A DNA stretch of 44,944 nt from Ignavibacteriaceae bacterium (GCA_020848375.1 JADLAF010000139.1:1-44944); one strand, 5' to 3'; positions 1 to 8,442 are shown, counted from the first letter of the stretch. A program made the numbers and translations. Notes: generated from the sequence alone by a model not told the origin.

Positions 1-80
1 AGCTGATCCGTAAAAACCTTGATAAGGATGCTCAGAAAGAACTGATTTCAAAATCATTGAACGAAATTAAAAGTAACTGA
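1..80 (+). CDS. atpF: ATP synthase subunit b, C-terminal end (partial)
   Basis: The window opens inside a reading frame that ends at the TGA at 78-80. The 25 visible residues are charged and helical (LIRKNLDKDAQKELISKSLN and onward), like the end of the F0 b-subunit stalk, which holds the delta subunit of F1. Identity rests mainly on position: it lies two bases upstream of atpH in the standard b-delta-alpha-gamma order. The N-terminal membrane anchor lies outside the window. Confidence 0.8.
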   Translation, partial: LIRKNLDKDAQKELISKSLNEIKSN

Positions 81-82
81 TT

Positions 83-637
83 ATGGCACTGAACAGAGTC
101 GCGGACAAATATGCTGCAACGTTTCTGAGCTTACTCTCAGAAAAGTCGGCGGATGCTGCCGTAGGCGAAGACATGCAGTATATAGCCGAATCGCTCAAAA
201 AGGTGGTTCAGCTCAGACGAATCATTGATAACCCGACGGTTAATCCTGAACTGAAAGGCAAAGTGATAATCGCAATATTCGGTGGTACTATATCCGAACA
301 TACTGTAGCCGCGGTTAACTTTCTTGTGTCAAAAAGAAGGATAGAGCTCATTGGAGCGGTTGCGCAGTCATTTAACAGACTCCGTGACATGAAGCTCGGC
401 AGAATGGCAGTAAAAGTTTCTTCTGTAGTCTCGCTTAGTGAAGATCAGACAGAGGAAATAAAAAAGTTTCTTGAGCAGAAGTACAGCAAAACAGTAACCA
501 TGACCAATGCAATTGATGAAAATCTGCTTGGTGGTTTTATTGCTGAAATCGGAGATACGGTAATAGATGCCTCTCTGAGAAACAAACTGCGGAATGTGAA
601 AAGTAAATTGTTGAACAGTACAATTCCACTTAACTGA
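83..637 (+). CDS. atpH: F0F1 ATP synthase subunit delta
   Basis: 184 aa, the usual length for the delta (OSCP) subunit that joins the peripheral stalk to the top of the F1 head. The N-terminal helical domain starts MALNRVADKYAATFLSLL, matching the family pattern of an early RYAxAL-like helix. The C-terminal part carries the family signature LLGGFIAEIGDTVIDASLRN near residues 151-170. The start ATG follows the atpF stop by two bases, so translation is probably coupled. It is part of atpFHAG. Confidence 0.96.
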   Translation: MALNRVADKYAATFLSLLSEKSADAAVGEDMQYIAESLKKVVQLRRIIDNPTVNPELKGKVIIAIFGGTISEHTVAAVNFLVSKRRIELIGAVAQSFNRLRDMKLGRMAVKVSSVVSLSEDQTEEIKKFLEQKYSKTVTMTNAIDENLLGGFIAEIGDTVIDASLRNKLRNVKSKLLNSTIPLN

Positions 638-661
638 ATTTAGAGTACAAAGGATTTTAAT

Positions 662-2212
662 ATGGTAGAAGTAAGACCGGATGAAATAATTTCAATACTG
701 CGGCAGCAGATTACCGGCTTTAAGGATCAGGCAGATATATACGATGTCGGAACCGTGCTTCAGGTGGGAGACGGTATCGCACGCGTATTCGGACTCTCGC
801 AGGTAATGGCAGGCGAGCTGGTCGAGTTCCCGAATGATGTTTTTGGCATGGTGCTTAATCTCGAAGAGGACAGCATAGGATGCGTGCTGTTTGGTGAGTC
901 AACGCTTGTTAAAGAAGGTGATAAAGTCCGCAGAACCGGCAAAGTAGCATCAATGCCTGTGGGCGATTCGATGCTTGGTCGCGTTATCAATCCCCTTGGT
1001 ATTCCTGTTGACGGCAAAGGTCCTATTCATACCGATAAGATGCTTCCGATTGAAAGAAAAGCACTTGGCGTACTTCAGAGACAGCCGGTTAAAGAGCCGC
1101 TGCAGACAGGTATTGCCGCTATTGATGCAATGATTCCCATAGGCCGTGGTCAGAGAGAACTTATCATTGGTGACAGACAGACAGGTAAAACGGCTGTAGC
1201 TATTGATGCAATCATCAATCAGAAATATACTCATTCAGAAGAAGCAAAGAAAAACGGCATCAATCCCGTCTTTTGCGTTTATGTTGCGATTGGTCAGAAG
1301 AGATCAACTGTTGCTCAGGTTATTGCAAAATTGCAGGATCATGGTGCAATGGAATATACAACCGTTGTAACTGCTTCAGCATCTGAACCTGCTCCGCTTC
1401 AGTTTATTGCTCCTTACTCAGGCGCCACGCTCGGAGAGCATTTCAGAGATACAGGTCGCCATGCGCTGGTTATTTATGATGATCTTACCAAACAGGCAGC
1501 AGCATACCGCGAAGTTTCACTTCTGTTAAGAAGACCTCCGGGAAGAGAAGCTTACCCTGGCGACGTATTCTATCTCCACAGCCGTCTGCTTGAGAGAGCT
1601 TCAAAGCTTAATGATGAACTGGGCGGCGGCAGTCTTACTGCGCTTCCGATCATCGAAACCCAGCAGGGTGACGTATCAGCATATATACCGACCAACGTTA
1701 TTTCAATTACTGACGGTCAGATATACCTTGAATCAAACCTGTTTAATGCCGGTATCCGTCCTGCTATTAACGTGGGTATATCTGTTTCGCGCGTGGGCGG
1801 TAACGCTCAGATTAAAGCAATGAAAAAAGTTGCCGGAAGTCTGAAGCTTGATCTGGCTCAGTACCGTGAACTTGAAGCATTCGCTAAGTTCGGCTCTGAC
1901 CTTGACGTGTCAACACAGAAAACACTTTCACGCGGTGCGCGTCTTGTGGAACTGCTTAAGCAGGGACAGTATGCACCAATTCCTGTTGAGAAACAGGTTG
2001 TGAGTGTTTACCTTGGCACAAACGGTTTCCTTGATGCGGTTGCTATTGTTGATGTAAAAAGATTTGAAAAAGAATTTGAAGAATTTGCGCTGTTGAAGTA
2101 TCCTGATATCTATAAGAGTATCAGAGAGACAAAAGCTCTGAGTGATGAAGCTATCGCAATGATTAAAAAAGCTGTAGCTGAATTTAGTCAGACATTTAAG
2201 AAGAGCAACTAA
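662..2212 (+). CDS. atpA: F0F1 ATP synthase subunit alpha
   Basis: 516 aa, full length for the non-catalytic nucleotide-binding alpha subunit of F1. Visible are the N-terminal beta-barrel region, the Walker A loop GDRQTGKTA near residues 170-178, the segment [20 protein letters not shown], and the signature [20 protein letters not shown] followed by the C-terminal helical domain. It lies 24 bases after atpH and 11 bases before atpG. The catalytic beta and the epsilon genes (atpD, atpC) are not next to it; in green sulfur bacteria they form a separate operon, which fits the taxonomic guess. Confidence 0.98.
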   Translation: MVEVRPDEIISILRQQITGFKDQADIYDVGTVLQVGDGIARVFGLSQVMAGELVEFPNDVFGMVLNLEEDSIGCVLFGESTLVKEGDKVRRTGKVASMPVGDSMLGRVINPLGIPVDGKGPIHTDKMLPIERKALGVLQRQPVKEPLQTGIAAIDAMIPIGRGQRELIIGDRQTGKTAVAIDAIINQKYTHSEEAKKNGINPVFCVYVAIGQKRSTVAQVIAKLQDHGAMEYTTVVTASASEPAPLQFIAPYSGATLGEHFRDTGRHALVIYDDLTKQAAAYREVSLLLRRPPGREAYPGDVFYLHSRLLERASKLNDELGGGSLTALPIIETQQGDVSAYIPTNVISITDGQIYLESNLFNAGIRPAINVGISVSRVGGNAQIKAMKKVAGSLKLDLAQYRELEAFAKFGSDLDVSTQKTLSRGARLVELLKQGQYAPIPVEKQVVSVYLGTNGFLDAVAIVDVKRFEKEFEEFALLKYPDIYKSIRETKALSDEAIAMIKKAVAEFSQTFKKSN

Positions 2213-2223
2213 GAAGCTGTTTC

Positions 2224-3096
2224 ATGGCAACGTTAAGAGATATACGGAACAGGATTAAGGGCGTTCAGAGCACCCAGAAGATAACCAAGGCAATGAAAAT
2301 GGTTGCCGCGGCTAAACTGCGCAGGGCTCAGGACTCAATCATTAATGCCCGCCCGTTCACCAGAAAGCTCAAAGAGATGCTTAAACATCTTGTGACTGAT
2401 CACGACCGTGAGTCAAATCCATTTCTGAATGAAAGGGATGTGAAAAAGGTTCTGGTTGTGGTTGTCAGTGCTGAAAGAGGCCTTTGCGGCGCTTTTAATA
2501 CCAATATCATTAAAGAGGCATCTTCACTTTATGCTGCACTAATAAAGGATGGTAAAGAACCATCACTTTACTGTGTCGGTAAAAAAGGATATGACTTCTT
2601 CAGAAAAAGAAATTATAACATGACCGGTTTTAAGACCGGAGTGTTTAATGGTCTGAAATATGACACTGCTTTACAGTTATCAAAACTTTTTATTGAAGGA
2701 TATCTGTCAGGACAGTTTGATCAGATTGTTGTGGTATATAACGAATTTAAATCTGTTGTTTCGCAGAAAGTGGTACGCGAAACCTATCTTCCCGTGCCTG
2801 TTATCGAAGCATCACAGAAGGGAATTCACGAGGAAGTAGATTACATATACGAACCTGGGCAAAAAGCGATTTTTGAGCGGCTTCTTTCAATCGATCTGCG
2901 TGCACAGGTCTGGAGGATTCTGCTTGAGTCTAACGCATCTGAATTCGGATCAAGAATGACAGCTATGGAAAACGCAACTAATAACGCGCGTGATCTGATT
3001 AAAGCCCTGAAATTGAAATATAACAAAGAGAGACAGGCAGCAATCACCAAGGAAATCCTTGAAATTGTTTCCGGCGCAAACGCGCTTAAGGGCTGA
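2224..3096 (+). CDS. atpG: F0F1 ATP synthase subunit gamma
   Basis: 290 aa, normal length for the central-stalk rotor subunit. The N-terminal helix carries the family signature IRNRIKGVQSTQKITKAMKM near residues 7-26, and the C-terminal helix carries ASEFGSRMTAMENATNNA, both of which form the coiled coil inside F1. The middle has the expected SAERGLCGAFN motif. The start ATG is 11 bases after the atpA stop. The gene ends 15 bases before ffh on the same strand, with no terminator visible between them. Confidence 0.97.
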   Translation: MATLRDIRNRIKGVQSTQKITKAMKMVAAAKLRRAQDSIINARPFTRKLKEMLKHLVTDHDRESNPFLNERDVKKVLVVVVSAERGLCGAFNTNIIKEASSLYAALIKDGKEPSLYCVGKKGYDFFRKRNYNMTGFKTGVFNGLKYDTALQLSKLFIEGYLSGQFDQIVVVYNEFKSVVSQKVVRETYLPVPVIEASQKGIHEEVDYIYEPGQKAIFERLLSIDLRAQVWRILLESNASEFGSRMTAMENATNNARDLIKALKLKYNKERQAAITKEILEIVSGANALKG

Positions 3097-3111
3097 TAAG
3101 AATTTCCCTGC

Positions 3112-4440
3112 ATGTTTGAAGAACTCTCTCAAAAATTAGACAAAGCCCTAAAGAAGATTACCGGACAGGGTAAGATTACTGAAACAAATGTATCAGAGAC
3201 CGTCCGTGAAATCAGAAGAATTCTACTTGATGCAGATGTAAACTTTAAGGTAACAAAAGAATTTATTGAGCGGGTAACCGCAAAAGCCATGGGTACGGAA
3301 GTTCTTACTTCCATAACCCCTGCTCAGCTTATCACAAAAATAATTTATGATGAGCTGGTTGAACTTCTTGGAAGTGAGAATGCTGAGATAAAGCTTAACT
3401 CTTCCGGAGTAACCGTCATTATGCTAGTCGGACTGCAAGGTTCGGGTAAAACAACCTTCGCCGGGAAACTTGCTAAAAAGATGACCAAACTCGGAAGAAA
3501 ACCACTTCTTGCTGCGGCTGATATATACAGACCCGCAGCAATAGAACAGCTTAAGATTCTCGGTTCTTCAATTTCTGTGCCGGTATTCTCACTTGAGGTG
3601 AAAGATGCCCGCAAAATAGCAACAGATGCTCTTGCTTACGCAAAGAGCAACGGTCATGACACACTCATCATTGATACGGCAGGGCGTCTGCATGTTGATG
3701 AGGATCTAATGGCTGAAGTTGTGGATATCAGAAAACTTGTAGAGCCCCATGAGGTTCTTTTCGTCGTTGATTCAATGACAGGTCAGGATGCAGTTAACTC
3801 TGCGAAATCGTTTAATGACCAGGTCGGCTTTGACGGAATGGTTCTAACAAAACTTGATGGTGACTCAAGAGGCGGATGTGCTCTTTCTATAAGAGCAGTG
3901 GTCGGAAAGCCGATTAAGTTTATCTCTAACGGAGAAAAACTTGATGCGATGGATAATTTTTATCCAGACCGACTGGCCTCGCGTATTCTTGGTAAAGGTG
4001 ATGTTATTTCCCTTGTTGAGAAGGCACAGCAGCATTTTGAAGATATTGATACTGAAAAGCTTGAAGCAAAACTCAGAAAAAATCTGTTTGACTTTGATGA
4101 CTTTCTCAGTCAGATTAAACTGCTTAAAAAACTCGGACCGGTTTCTTCATTGATGTCAATGATACCCGGTATGAGTAATATGAAGAATGCCAAAGTAGAT
4201 GAGAAAGCGTTTATCAGGATTGAAGCAATTATCAATTCGATGACGCCTCACGAAAGAAGCTCGCCAAAGGTACTGAACGGAAGCAGAAGGAAAAGAATTG
4301 CCCGCGGAAGCGGAACAAGTCTGCAGGATGTTAACCGTCTGCTGAAACAGTTTCAGGAAATGCAGACGATGCTAAGCAGATTTAACAAATCGGGTTTCAA
4401 TCCAAAAGGAATGCTCCCGAAGAATTTTAAATTAAACTAA
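3112..4440 (+). CDS. ffh: Signal recognition particle protein Ffh
   Basis: 442 aa. SRP54-type GTPase that with 4.5S RNA takes nascent membrane and secreted proteins to FtsY. The order is N domain (about 1-85), G domain with P-loop GLQGSGKTT near 107-115, DTAGRLH near 188-194 and TKLDGDSRGG near 246-255, then a methionine-rich M domain with MSMIPGMSNM and the RRKRIARGSG RNA-binding stretch. No 4.5S RNA gene was seen in the window. It starts the usual ffh-rpsP-khpA-rimM-trmD-rplS block and lies 15 bases downstream of atpG, so part of its transcription may come from the atp operon. Confidence 0.98.
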   Translation: MFEELSQKLDKALKKITGQGKITETNVSETVREIRRILLDADVNFKVTKEFIERVTAKAMGTEVLTSITPAQLITKIIYDELVELLGSENAEIKLNSSGVTVIMLVGLQGSGKTTFAGKLAKKMTKLGRKPLLAAADIYRPAAIEQLKILGSSISVPVFSLEVKDARKIATDALAYAKSNGHDTLIIDTAGRLHVDEDLMAEVVDIRKLVEPHEVLFVVDSMTGQDAVNSAKSFNDQVGFDGMVLTKLDGDSRGGCALSIRAVVGKPIKFISNGEKLDAMDNFYPDRLASRILGKGDVISLVEKAQQHFEDIDTEKLEAKLRKNLFDFDDFLSQIKLLKKLGPVSSLMSMIPGMSNMKNAKVDEKAFIRIEAIINSMTPHERSSPKVLNGSRRKRIARGSGTSLQDVNRLLKQFQEMQTMLSRFNKSGFNPKGMLPKNFKLN

Positions 4441-4463
4441 TATACATAACGGAGAGATAACAC

Positions 4464-4850
4464 TTGGCAGTAAAGCTAAGATTACGCAGGATGGGAAAAA
4501 AGAGACAGCCATATTATAAGCTGGTTGCCGCTGATTCCCGTTCACCTCGCGATGGAAAGTTCCTTGAGGCCGTCGGCATCTATAATCCGATGACGCAGCC
4601 CCATCAGCTTGAAATCAGCGAAGATGCAGCAATTAAATGGCTGCAAAACGGAGCACAACCCACCGACACAGTAAAAAGTTTACTGAGTCAGAAAGGCATT
4701 ATGCTCAAATACGATCTTTTAAAACGTGGATTAACCCCTGAGGCCATTGAAGCAGAAGTTGCCAACTGGCAACGCCTGAAAGAAGCAGCCGCAGCGAATA
4801 AGACCGTTAAAAAAGCAAAGAAAAAATCTAAAGGTACTGAAGGAGCGTAG
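4464..4850 (+). CDS. rpsP: 30S ribosomal protein S16
   Basis: 128 aa. Small-subunit protein needed for assembly of the 16S 5' domain. The N-terminus [20 protein letters not shown] is the S16 hallmark, followed by [18 protein letters not shown]. The C-terminus is extended and rich in Ala and Lys beyond the roughly 80-residue core, as often seen in Bacteroidota relatives. The start is a TTG preceded by GGAGAG at good spacing; no in-frame ATG fits the conserved N-terminus. An inverted repeat, GGAGCG with CGCTCC, spans the stop codon. Confidence 0.97.
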   Translation: MAVKLRLRRMGKKRQPYYKLVAADSRSPRDGKFLEAVGIYNPMTQPHQLEISEDAAIKWLQNGAQPTDTVKSLLSQKGIMLKYDLLKRGLTPEAIEAEVANWQRLKEAAAANKTVKKAKKKSKGTEGA

Positions 4851-4874
4851 GTTGCCGCTCCTGAAATTAATCCG

Positions 4875-4889
4875 GAAGTAAATTACTTC
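4875..4889. promoter_or_regulatory. 15-bp perfect palindrome between rpsP and khpA
   Basis: GAAGTAA, one central A, TTACTTC: seven matched bases on each arm. It lies in the 110-base gap between rpsP and khpA, the only sizeable gap in this ribosomal block. It could be an operator or a small RNA hairpin that sets downstream expression. The sequence alone does not decide this. Confidence 0.3.
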
Positions 4890-4960
4890 TTTTCTTCTGA
4901 TACTCCGGGGCAGCGTGTACCTTAACATCTGGCACCTAACTCTAACACGGAGGACGAACC

Positions 4961-5194
4961 ATGAAAGAATTCATTGAGTTCATTGCGAAGAACATAGTTG
5001 ATGACCCCTCAAGCGTTCAGGTTGAGGAATCACAAAAGGAGGACGGAACTACAATCCTGAGACTTAAAGTTGCTCAGGGGGAAACAGGCAAAGTTATAGG
5101 CAAGGGCGGTAAAACCGCTCAGGCGATCAGACTTCTGCTTGCGGCGGTTGGTCGTAAGGACGGCAAAAAGGTTAATTTCGAGATACTTGACTGA
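4961..5194 (+). CDS. khpA: KH-domain RNA-binding protein (KhpA/YlqC family)
   Basis: 77 aa, a single type II KH domain. The GxxG loop lies in VIGKGGKTAQAIRLLL near residues 46-61. The family binds RNA and in Gram-positive bacteria pairs with KhpB in cell-size control; here it occupies its standard slot between rpsP and rimM. A GGAGG Shine-Dalgarno precedes the ATG by seven bases. It ends 13 bases before the chosen rimM start. Confidence 0.93.
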   Translation: MKEFIEFIAKNIVDDPSSVQVEESQKEDGTTILRLKVAQGETGKVIGKGGKTAQAIRLLLAAVGRKDGKKVNFEILD

Positions 5195-5207
5195 CAACCG
5201 GAAGAAT

Positions 5208-5708
5208 ATGTTCAGGATAGCAAAAGTATCCGCGGCTGATGAAAAACGAGGATACTTTGTTCTTGAACTGTTCACTGATTTCCCTGAGAAGTTACTTTCT
5301 GTAAAAGATATTGATGTACTGATTCAGGGAAAGTTGAAAAAACTGGCCGTTGAAGAAGTTGCCCTGCGAAATCAGCAGTGTATTATCAGGTTCAAAGGTA
5401 TTGATCCTTCGGCTGATAAAGCACTCTTCCTGCAAGCTGAACTTTTTTTGCCGGATGAAATGCTTGAAACGCTTCCTGAAGGTTATTGGTATATCCACGA
5501 TCTGATAGGAAGTGAGGTATATAAGAATGGCGAATTATTCGGCTGTATTGAAGATGTTCTTCGGCTTAAAACCAACGATGTCTGGCAGATCAGAAAAACT
5601 GACGGAACTGAATATCTTCTCCCTGCGCTCAGGGAATATATATCAGAATTCCAGCCCGAAAAAAAGACACTCATTCTGAAGGAAGGAGCTGAGTATTATG
5701 AGGATTGA
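5208..5708 (+). CDS. rimM: Ribosome maturation factor RimM (divergent)
   Basis: 166 aa from the ATG at 5208. The open frame extends upstream to 5139 inside khpA, but the ATG at 5208 gives the expected N-terminus (FRIAKV) and removes the overlap. RimM helps S19 bind during 30S maturation. The N-terminal domain is divergent: the usual HGxKGE loop is replaced by ADEKRG. The C-terminal PRC-barrel is clear (YWYIHDLIGSEVYKNGELFG, then the L-PALREYI motif). It overlaps trmD by 11 bases. Neighbours support the call more than the N-terminal sequence does. Confidence 0.88.
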   Translation: MFRIAKVSAADEKRGYFVLELFTDFPEKLLSVKDIDVLIQGKLKKLAVEEVALRNQQCIIRFKGIDPSADKALFLQAELFLPDEMLETLPEGYWYIHDLIGSEVYKNGELFGCIEDVLRLKTNDVWQIRKTDGTEYLLPALREYISEFQPEKKTLILKEGAEYYED

Positions 5709-6378
5709 CATCCTCTCTGCAGTTCCTGATTTGATGCAGAGCCCGCTGAATACAAGCATTCTGAAGCGTGGGCAGGACAAAGGACTGGTGACCATCGAGT
5801 TGCATAACATAAGAGATTATGCACACGACAAGCACCGGATTATAGATGACAGACCGTTCGGAGGTCAGCCGGGAATGCTTCTGAAGGCCGAACCGCTCTT
5901 TGAAGCAATTGAGACACTGAACGCGCGGTATAACTACGATACGATTATTTTTACCTCTCCGCGCGGTAAGATTTTTGATCAGAGAGATGCAAACCGTCTC
6001 TCACTTAAGGAAAATATCCTTTTTGTTGCAGGGCACTACAAAGGCATAGATCAGCGCGTTGTAGATACCTTTGCAAAAGAAGAATTCTCCATTGGCAAAT
6101 TTGTGTTGAGCGGAGGAGAACTCCCCGCTTTATTGCTTGTGGATGCAATTGTTCGACTTATTCCCGGAGTACTGGGAGACAGCGAGTCAGCATTAAATGA
6201 TTCGTTCATGGATGGTGAAGCCATAGAGGCACCGGCCTACACTCGTCCCGCTGATTTCAGAGGGATGAAGATTCCTGAAGTTTTGCTTTCAGGTAATCAT
6301 GGCAAAATAAAAGAGTGGCAAAAAGAACAGTCGGTTATTCAGACCGAAATATGGAAGAAAAACAATAATATTTTTTAG
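5698..6378 (+). CDS. trmD: tRNA (guanine-N1)-methyltransferase TrmD
   Basis: 226 aa. Makes m1G37 in tRNAs, which prevents +1 frameshifting. The SPOUT trefoil-knot binding site for S-adenosylmethionine is visible as [20 protein letters not shown], followed by RLIPGVLG and the catalytic NDSF segment, then YTRP and VLLSGNH. The loop near residue 50 reads [11 protein letters not shown], where the E. coli enzyme has DDRPYGGGPGM. Its ATG lies inside the end of rimM, so the two are probably translationally coupled. Confidence 0.97.
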   Translation: MRIDILSAVPDLMQSPLNTSILKRGQDKGLVTIELHNIRDYAHDKHRIIDDRPFGGQPGMLLKAEPLFEAIETLNARYNYDTIIFTSPRGKIFDQRDANRLSLKENILFVAGHYKGIDQRVVDTFAKEEFSIGKFVLSGGELPALLLVDAIVRLIPGVLGDSESALNDSFMDGEAIEAPAYTRPADFRGMKIPEVLLSGNHGKIKEWQKEQSVIQTEIWKKNNNIF

Positions 6379-6391
6379 TGGAGTAAGCACT

Positions 6392-6736
6392 ATGTTTAGC
6401 ATAAATAACCTGTTAGAAACTGAAAATCGCACTGATTATCCGGATTTTCATCCCGGAGACCATGTAAAGGTCTATGTAAAAATTATTGAAGGCGATAAAG
6501 AAAGAGAGCAGCCCTACGAAGGAGATGTAATCAGCATCAGAGGCAGCAAGGAAAACAAAACCTTTATCGTGCGGAAGATTTCCAACGGTGTTGGTGTCGA
6601 AAGAATTTTCCCTTTCAATTCACCGAAGATAACAAAGATCGAACTGCTGAAGCGCGGAGACGTGCGCAGAGCAAAGCTCTTCTACCTCAGAAAACTCTCA
6701 GGTAAGGCAGCAAGAATTAAAACCAAGAAAAGCTAA
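6392..6736 (+). CDS. rplS: 50S ribosomal protein L19
   Basis: 114 aa, normal length for L19, which lies at the 30S-50S interface. Family features are [28 protein letters not shown], and the C-terminal [24 protein letters not shown] Shine-Dalgarno precedes the ATG at good spacing. It is the last gene of the ffh-rpsP-khpA-rimM-trmD-rplS block and is followed by a clear terminator. Confidence 0.98.
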   Translation: MFSINNLLETENRTDYPDFHPGDHVKVYVKIIEGDKEREQPYEGDVISIRGSKENKTFIVRKISNGVGVERIFPFNSPKITKIELLKRGDVRRAKLFYLRKLSGKAARIKTKKS

Positions 6737-6760
6737 AGGTCTTTTCTTCCAGTTTCAAAA

Positions 6761-6794
6761 GAGCCGGCTGTGTATCTGTCCGCCGGCTTTTTTA
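6761..6794 (+). terminator. Rho-independent terminator after rplS
   Basis: Stem AGCCGGC (6762-6768) pairs with GCCGGCT (6782-6788), with a 13-base loop and a run of six T. It lies 25 bases after the rplS stop and closes the long plus-strand block that starts in atp. Confidence 0.88.
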
Positions 6795-6832
6795 GTTTTA
6801 AAATTTTATCGGGGAGACTTCAGGCCTTATCC

Positions 6833-6866
6833 GGGAGTGGTGTAGTCTATACACCGGTCTGCTCCC
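6833..6866. other. Nested hairpin downstream of the rplS terminator
   Basis: Outer arms GGGAG (6833-6837) and CTCCC (6862-6866) enclose an inner pair GGTGTA (6839-6844) and TACACC (6850-6855). It stands alone in a gene-free stretch and has no T-run. It may be a decayed repeat or a small structured RNA; nothing shows transcription. Confidence 0.35.
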
Positions 6867-6909
6867 AGCCCAAGCGGGGTGATATATCTCCTCGTTCAAC
6901 ACTCTTCTA

Positions 6910-6931
6910 TGTCGCACCTACGGCGCTTTGA
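6910..6931. repeat. Short palindrome of the stem-TAC-stem type
   Basis: GCACC-TAC-GGCGC at 6914-6926 has the same layout as the palindrome inside the adjacent 53-bp repeats (five-base arms around TAC), with one mismatch. It is probably a degenerate relative or member of the same class of intergenic palindromes. Confidence 0.4.
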
Positions 6932-6963
6932 TTTGTATATACGGGCGTTCGTTATTAATATGA

Positions 6964-7250
6964 CACCGCTACGCGGTTCGGGGTCACGCTTAATTCATGT
7001 ATGCCTATTAACGGGTCACCGCTACGCGGTTCGGGGTCACGCTTAATTCATGTATGCCTATTAACGGGTCACCGCTATGCGGTTCGGGGTCACGTTTAAT
7101 TCACGTATGCCTATTAACGGGTCACAGCTATGCGGTTCGGAAGATTAATGAAGGCGTGCGGTAGTTTTTAATATATCACCGCTTACGCAGGTCGGGGGAT
7201 TGTGAACTGCTGAGGTCGTTTTTAATATATCACCGCTCTGCGTTCGGGGG
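6964..7250. repeat. 53-bp tandem repeat array built on a small palindrome
   Basis: Three nearly identical 53-bp units start at 6964, 7017 and 7070. A partial fourth starts at 7123, and two decayed copies of the core start at 7177 and 7231, keeping a 54-bp step. Each unit contains ACCGC-TAC-GCGGT (or TAT in the centre), followed by TCGGGGTCACG and an AT-richer tail ending GCCTATTAACGGGT. There are no variable spacers, so it is not a CRISPR array. It fills the gap between rplS and the OB-fold lipoprotein; 6795-7310 holds no credible gene. Confidence 0.85.
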
Positions 7251-7265
7251 AGAATTGAAGTTCAA

Positions 7266-7307
7266 TAATTTTTCATTATTCTTTATTCTTTATTCATTTT
7301 TCATTTT
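7266..7307. repeat. AT-rich short tandem repeat (TTCATT/TTTATTC)
   Basis: A run of near repeats of TTCATTATTC and TTTATTC directly abuts the 3' end of the minus-strand lipoprotein gene. Similar AATTCATAATTC-type runs lie next to other gene ends in this window. Confidence 0.5.
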
Positions 7308-7310
7308 CTA

Positions 7311-7628
7311 CTATTTTTCCTCCAGAGCGGTCAGTGTTTTATCAACCAGGCGGATTACGCGAACCGTGCCGCTAACGCTCTGTTCTGAGCCAAGGGTTGG
7401 AATCTTTGATTTTGTGATTACAGGAATTTTTCCCGTATTATCAGTGAGTATATAATAGGTTATTACTTCAAGATCAAACACTTCTGTCACCGTCCCGGTT
7501 ACAGTAACCAGATGATTAGTGTACTCACGCAGATTTTCATGTATCTCGCGAATATCTGTGTCCTTGCTGCATCCGCTAAATAAAAAGAGGATGGCAAAAA
7601 GGGGGAGAATGAACTTTAAGGAATACAA
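7311..7628 (-). CDS. Small lipoprotein with OB-fold-like domain
   Basis: 105 aa. The signal peptide ends in a lipobox (LFLFSGC, Cys near residue 20), so the protein is probably anchored in a membrane facing the periplasm. The rest (HLVTVTGTVTEVFDLEVITY, then LTDNTGKIPVIT and VSGTVRVIRLV) has the beta-strand pattern of OB-fold proteins of the tRNA_anti-like type often found in periplasmic lipoproteins. The only start available is TTG, with no obvious Shine-Dalgarno, so the start is uncertain. It lies downstream of the YceI-like gene but beyond that gene's terminator. Role unknown. Confidence 0.7.
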   Translation of the reverse strand: MYSLKFILPLFAILFLFSGCSKDTDIREIHENLREYTNHLVTVTGTVTEVFDLEVITYYILTDNTGKIPVITKSKIPTLGSEQSVSGTVRVIRLVDKTLTALEEK

Positions 7629-7669
7629 TTGAGAATGGCAGTTTGCATAAAATTAAAGCTCGAAGATAT

Positions 7670-7701
7670 AAAAAAAGGGATTCTCTTTGCAGAGAATCCC
7701 T
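7670..7701 (-). terminator. Rho-independent terminator of the YceI-like gene
   Basis: An 11-bp perfect stem (7676-7686 with 7691-7701) and a four-base loop. Read on the minus strand it is followed by a T-run (the A-run at 7670-7676). It lies 18 bases after the YceI-like stop codon. Confidence 0.92.
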
Positions 7702-7718
7702 CTTAAGGGGAGTGAAGT

Positions 7719-8306
7719 TTACTTCTTCTGTACTAACTGTGCATTAATGGCAATATTGACGGTTTTGTCAACAACTGAACCGCCAAGTTCGGTCAGGGTA
7801 TTCCACTTCAGACCATAGTCAAAGCGATTAACTGAGCCGGAAACCTTGTAGCCGGCTTTCATATTTCCGTATGGATCTTTAACGGAACCGAGATAATTTA
7901 CATCGAGGGTTACTTCTTTGGTAACGTCTCTCATGGTCAGGTTTCCGGTGACTTTATATTTGTTATCGCCTGATTTAGTCACTTTTGAGCTTTTGAAGGT
8001 GATTTTGGGGAATTTTTCGGAATTGAAAAAATCATCACTCTTTAAGTGTTTGTCCCTCATATCATTGTCAGTATTAATGGTGTTTACATCAATAGAAAAC
8101 TCGATACTTGCTCCTTCAAGATTTCCTTCTTTTTGGGTAATCACCTTACCTTCGTATCCTGAGAAAAAGCCGTCAACTTCTGAGATCATCAGGTGAGTTA
8201 CGGTGAATTTTACATTTGAGTGAGATTTGTCAAATGACCACTCTGTCTGGGCATTCAGAGAAAAAGTGATGAGAAGGGTAAATAGCCCTGCTAGGAACTG
8301 TTTCAT
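7719..8306 (-). CDS. YceI family periplasmic protein
   Basis: 195 aa. A signal peptide of about 19 residues ends LNAQ. The mature part is a YceI-like lipocalin-type barrel: WSFDKSHSNVKFTVTHLMIS at the N-terminus, then DMRDKHLKSDDFFNSEKFPK, the family hallmark, then the LTMRDVTKEVTLDV strand. YceI proteins bind long isoprenoids or amphiphiles in the periplasm; the ligand here is unknown. AAGGA precedes the ATG. It is a single-gene unit with its own terminator. Confidence 0.93.
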   Translation of the reverse strand: MKQFLAGLFTLLITFSLNAQTEWSFDKSHSNVKFTVTHLMISEVDGFFSGYEGKVITQKEGNLEGASIEFSIDVNTINTDNDMRDKHLKSDDFFNSEKFPKITFKSSKVTKSGDNKYKVTGNLTMRDVTKEVTLDVNYLGSVKDPYGNMKAGYKVSGSVNRFDYGLKWNTLTELGGSVVDKTVNIAINAQLVQKK

Positions 8307-8362
8307 GTTTATTTCCTTTATGATTATTGAAAAAAATTAAAACTCATGACTAAAAATATGTA

Positions 8363-8390
8363 ACAACATATAATATCACAACATATAATA
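8363..8390. promoter_or_regulatory. 13-bp direct repeat in the divergent yceI/mqnA-like promoter region
   Basis: ACAACATATAATA occurs at 8363-8375 and again at 8378-8390, 15 bases apart start to start. Each copy holds a perfect TATAAT. It lies between two divergent genes and could be a tandem regulator site or paired -10 elements. No -35 element is convincing. Confidence 0.35.
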
Positions 8391-8442
8391 AGGGCAGAAA
8401 AATGTCTCTTTTGATTAAATTGGGTCATTAAAAGAAAAAATT

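Noticed and set aside
5139-5207. Longer rimM start inside khpA
   Set aside because: It would add 23 residues without family similarity; the ATG at 5208 matches the RimM N-terminus.
6964-7140. CRISPR-like regular repeats
   Set aside because: The 53-bp units are contiguous with no unique spacers, and no cas gene is present.
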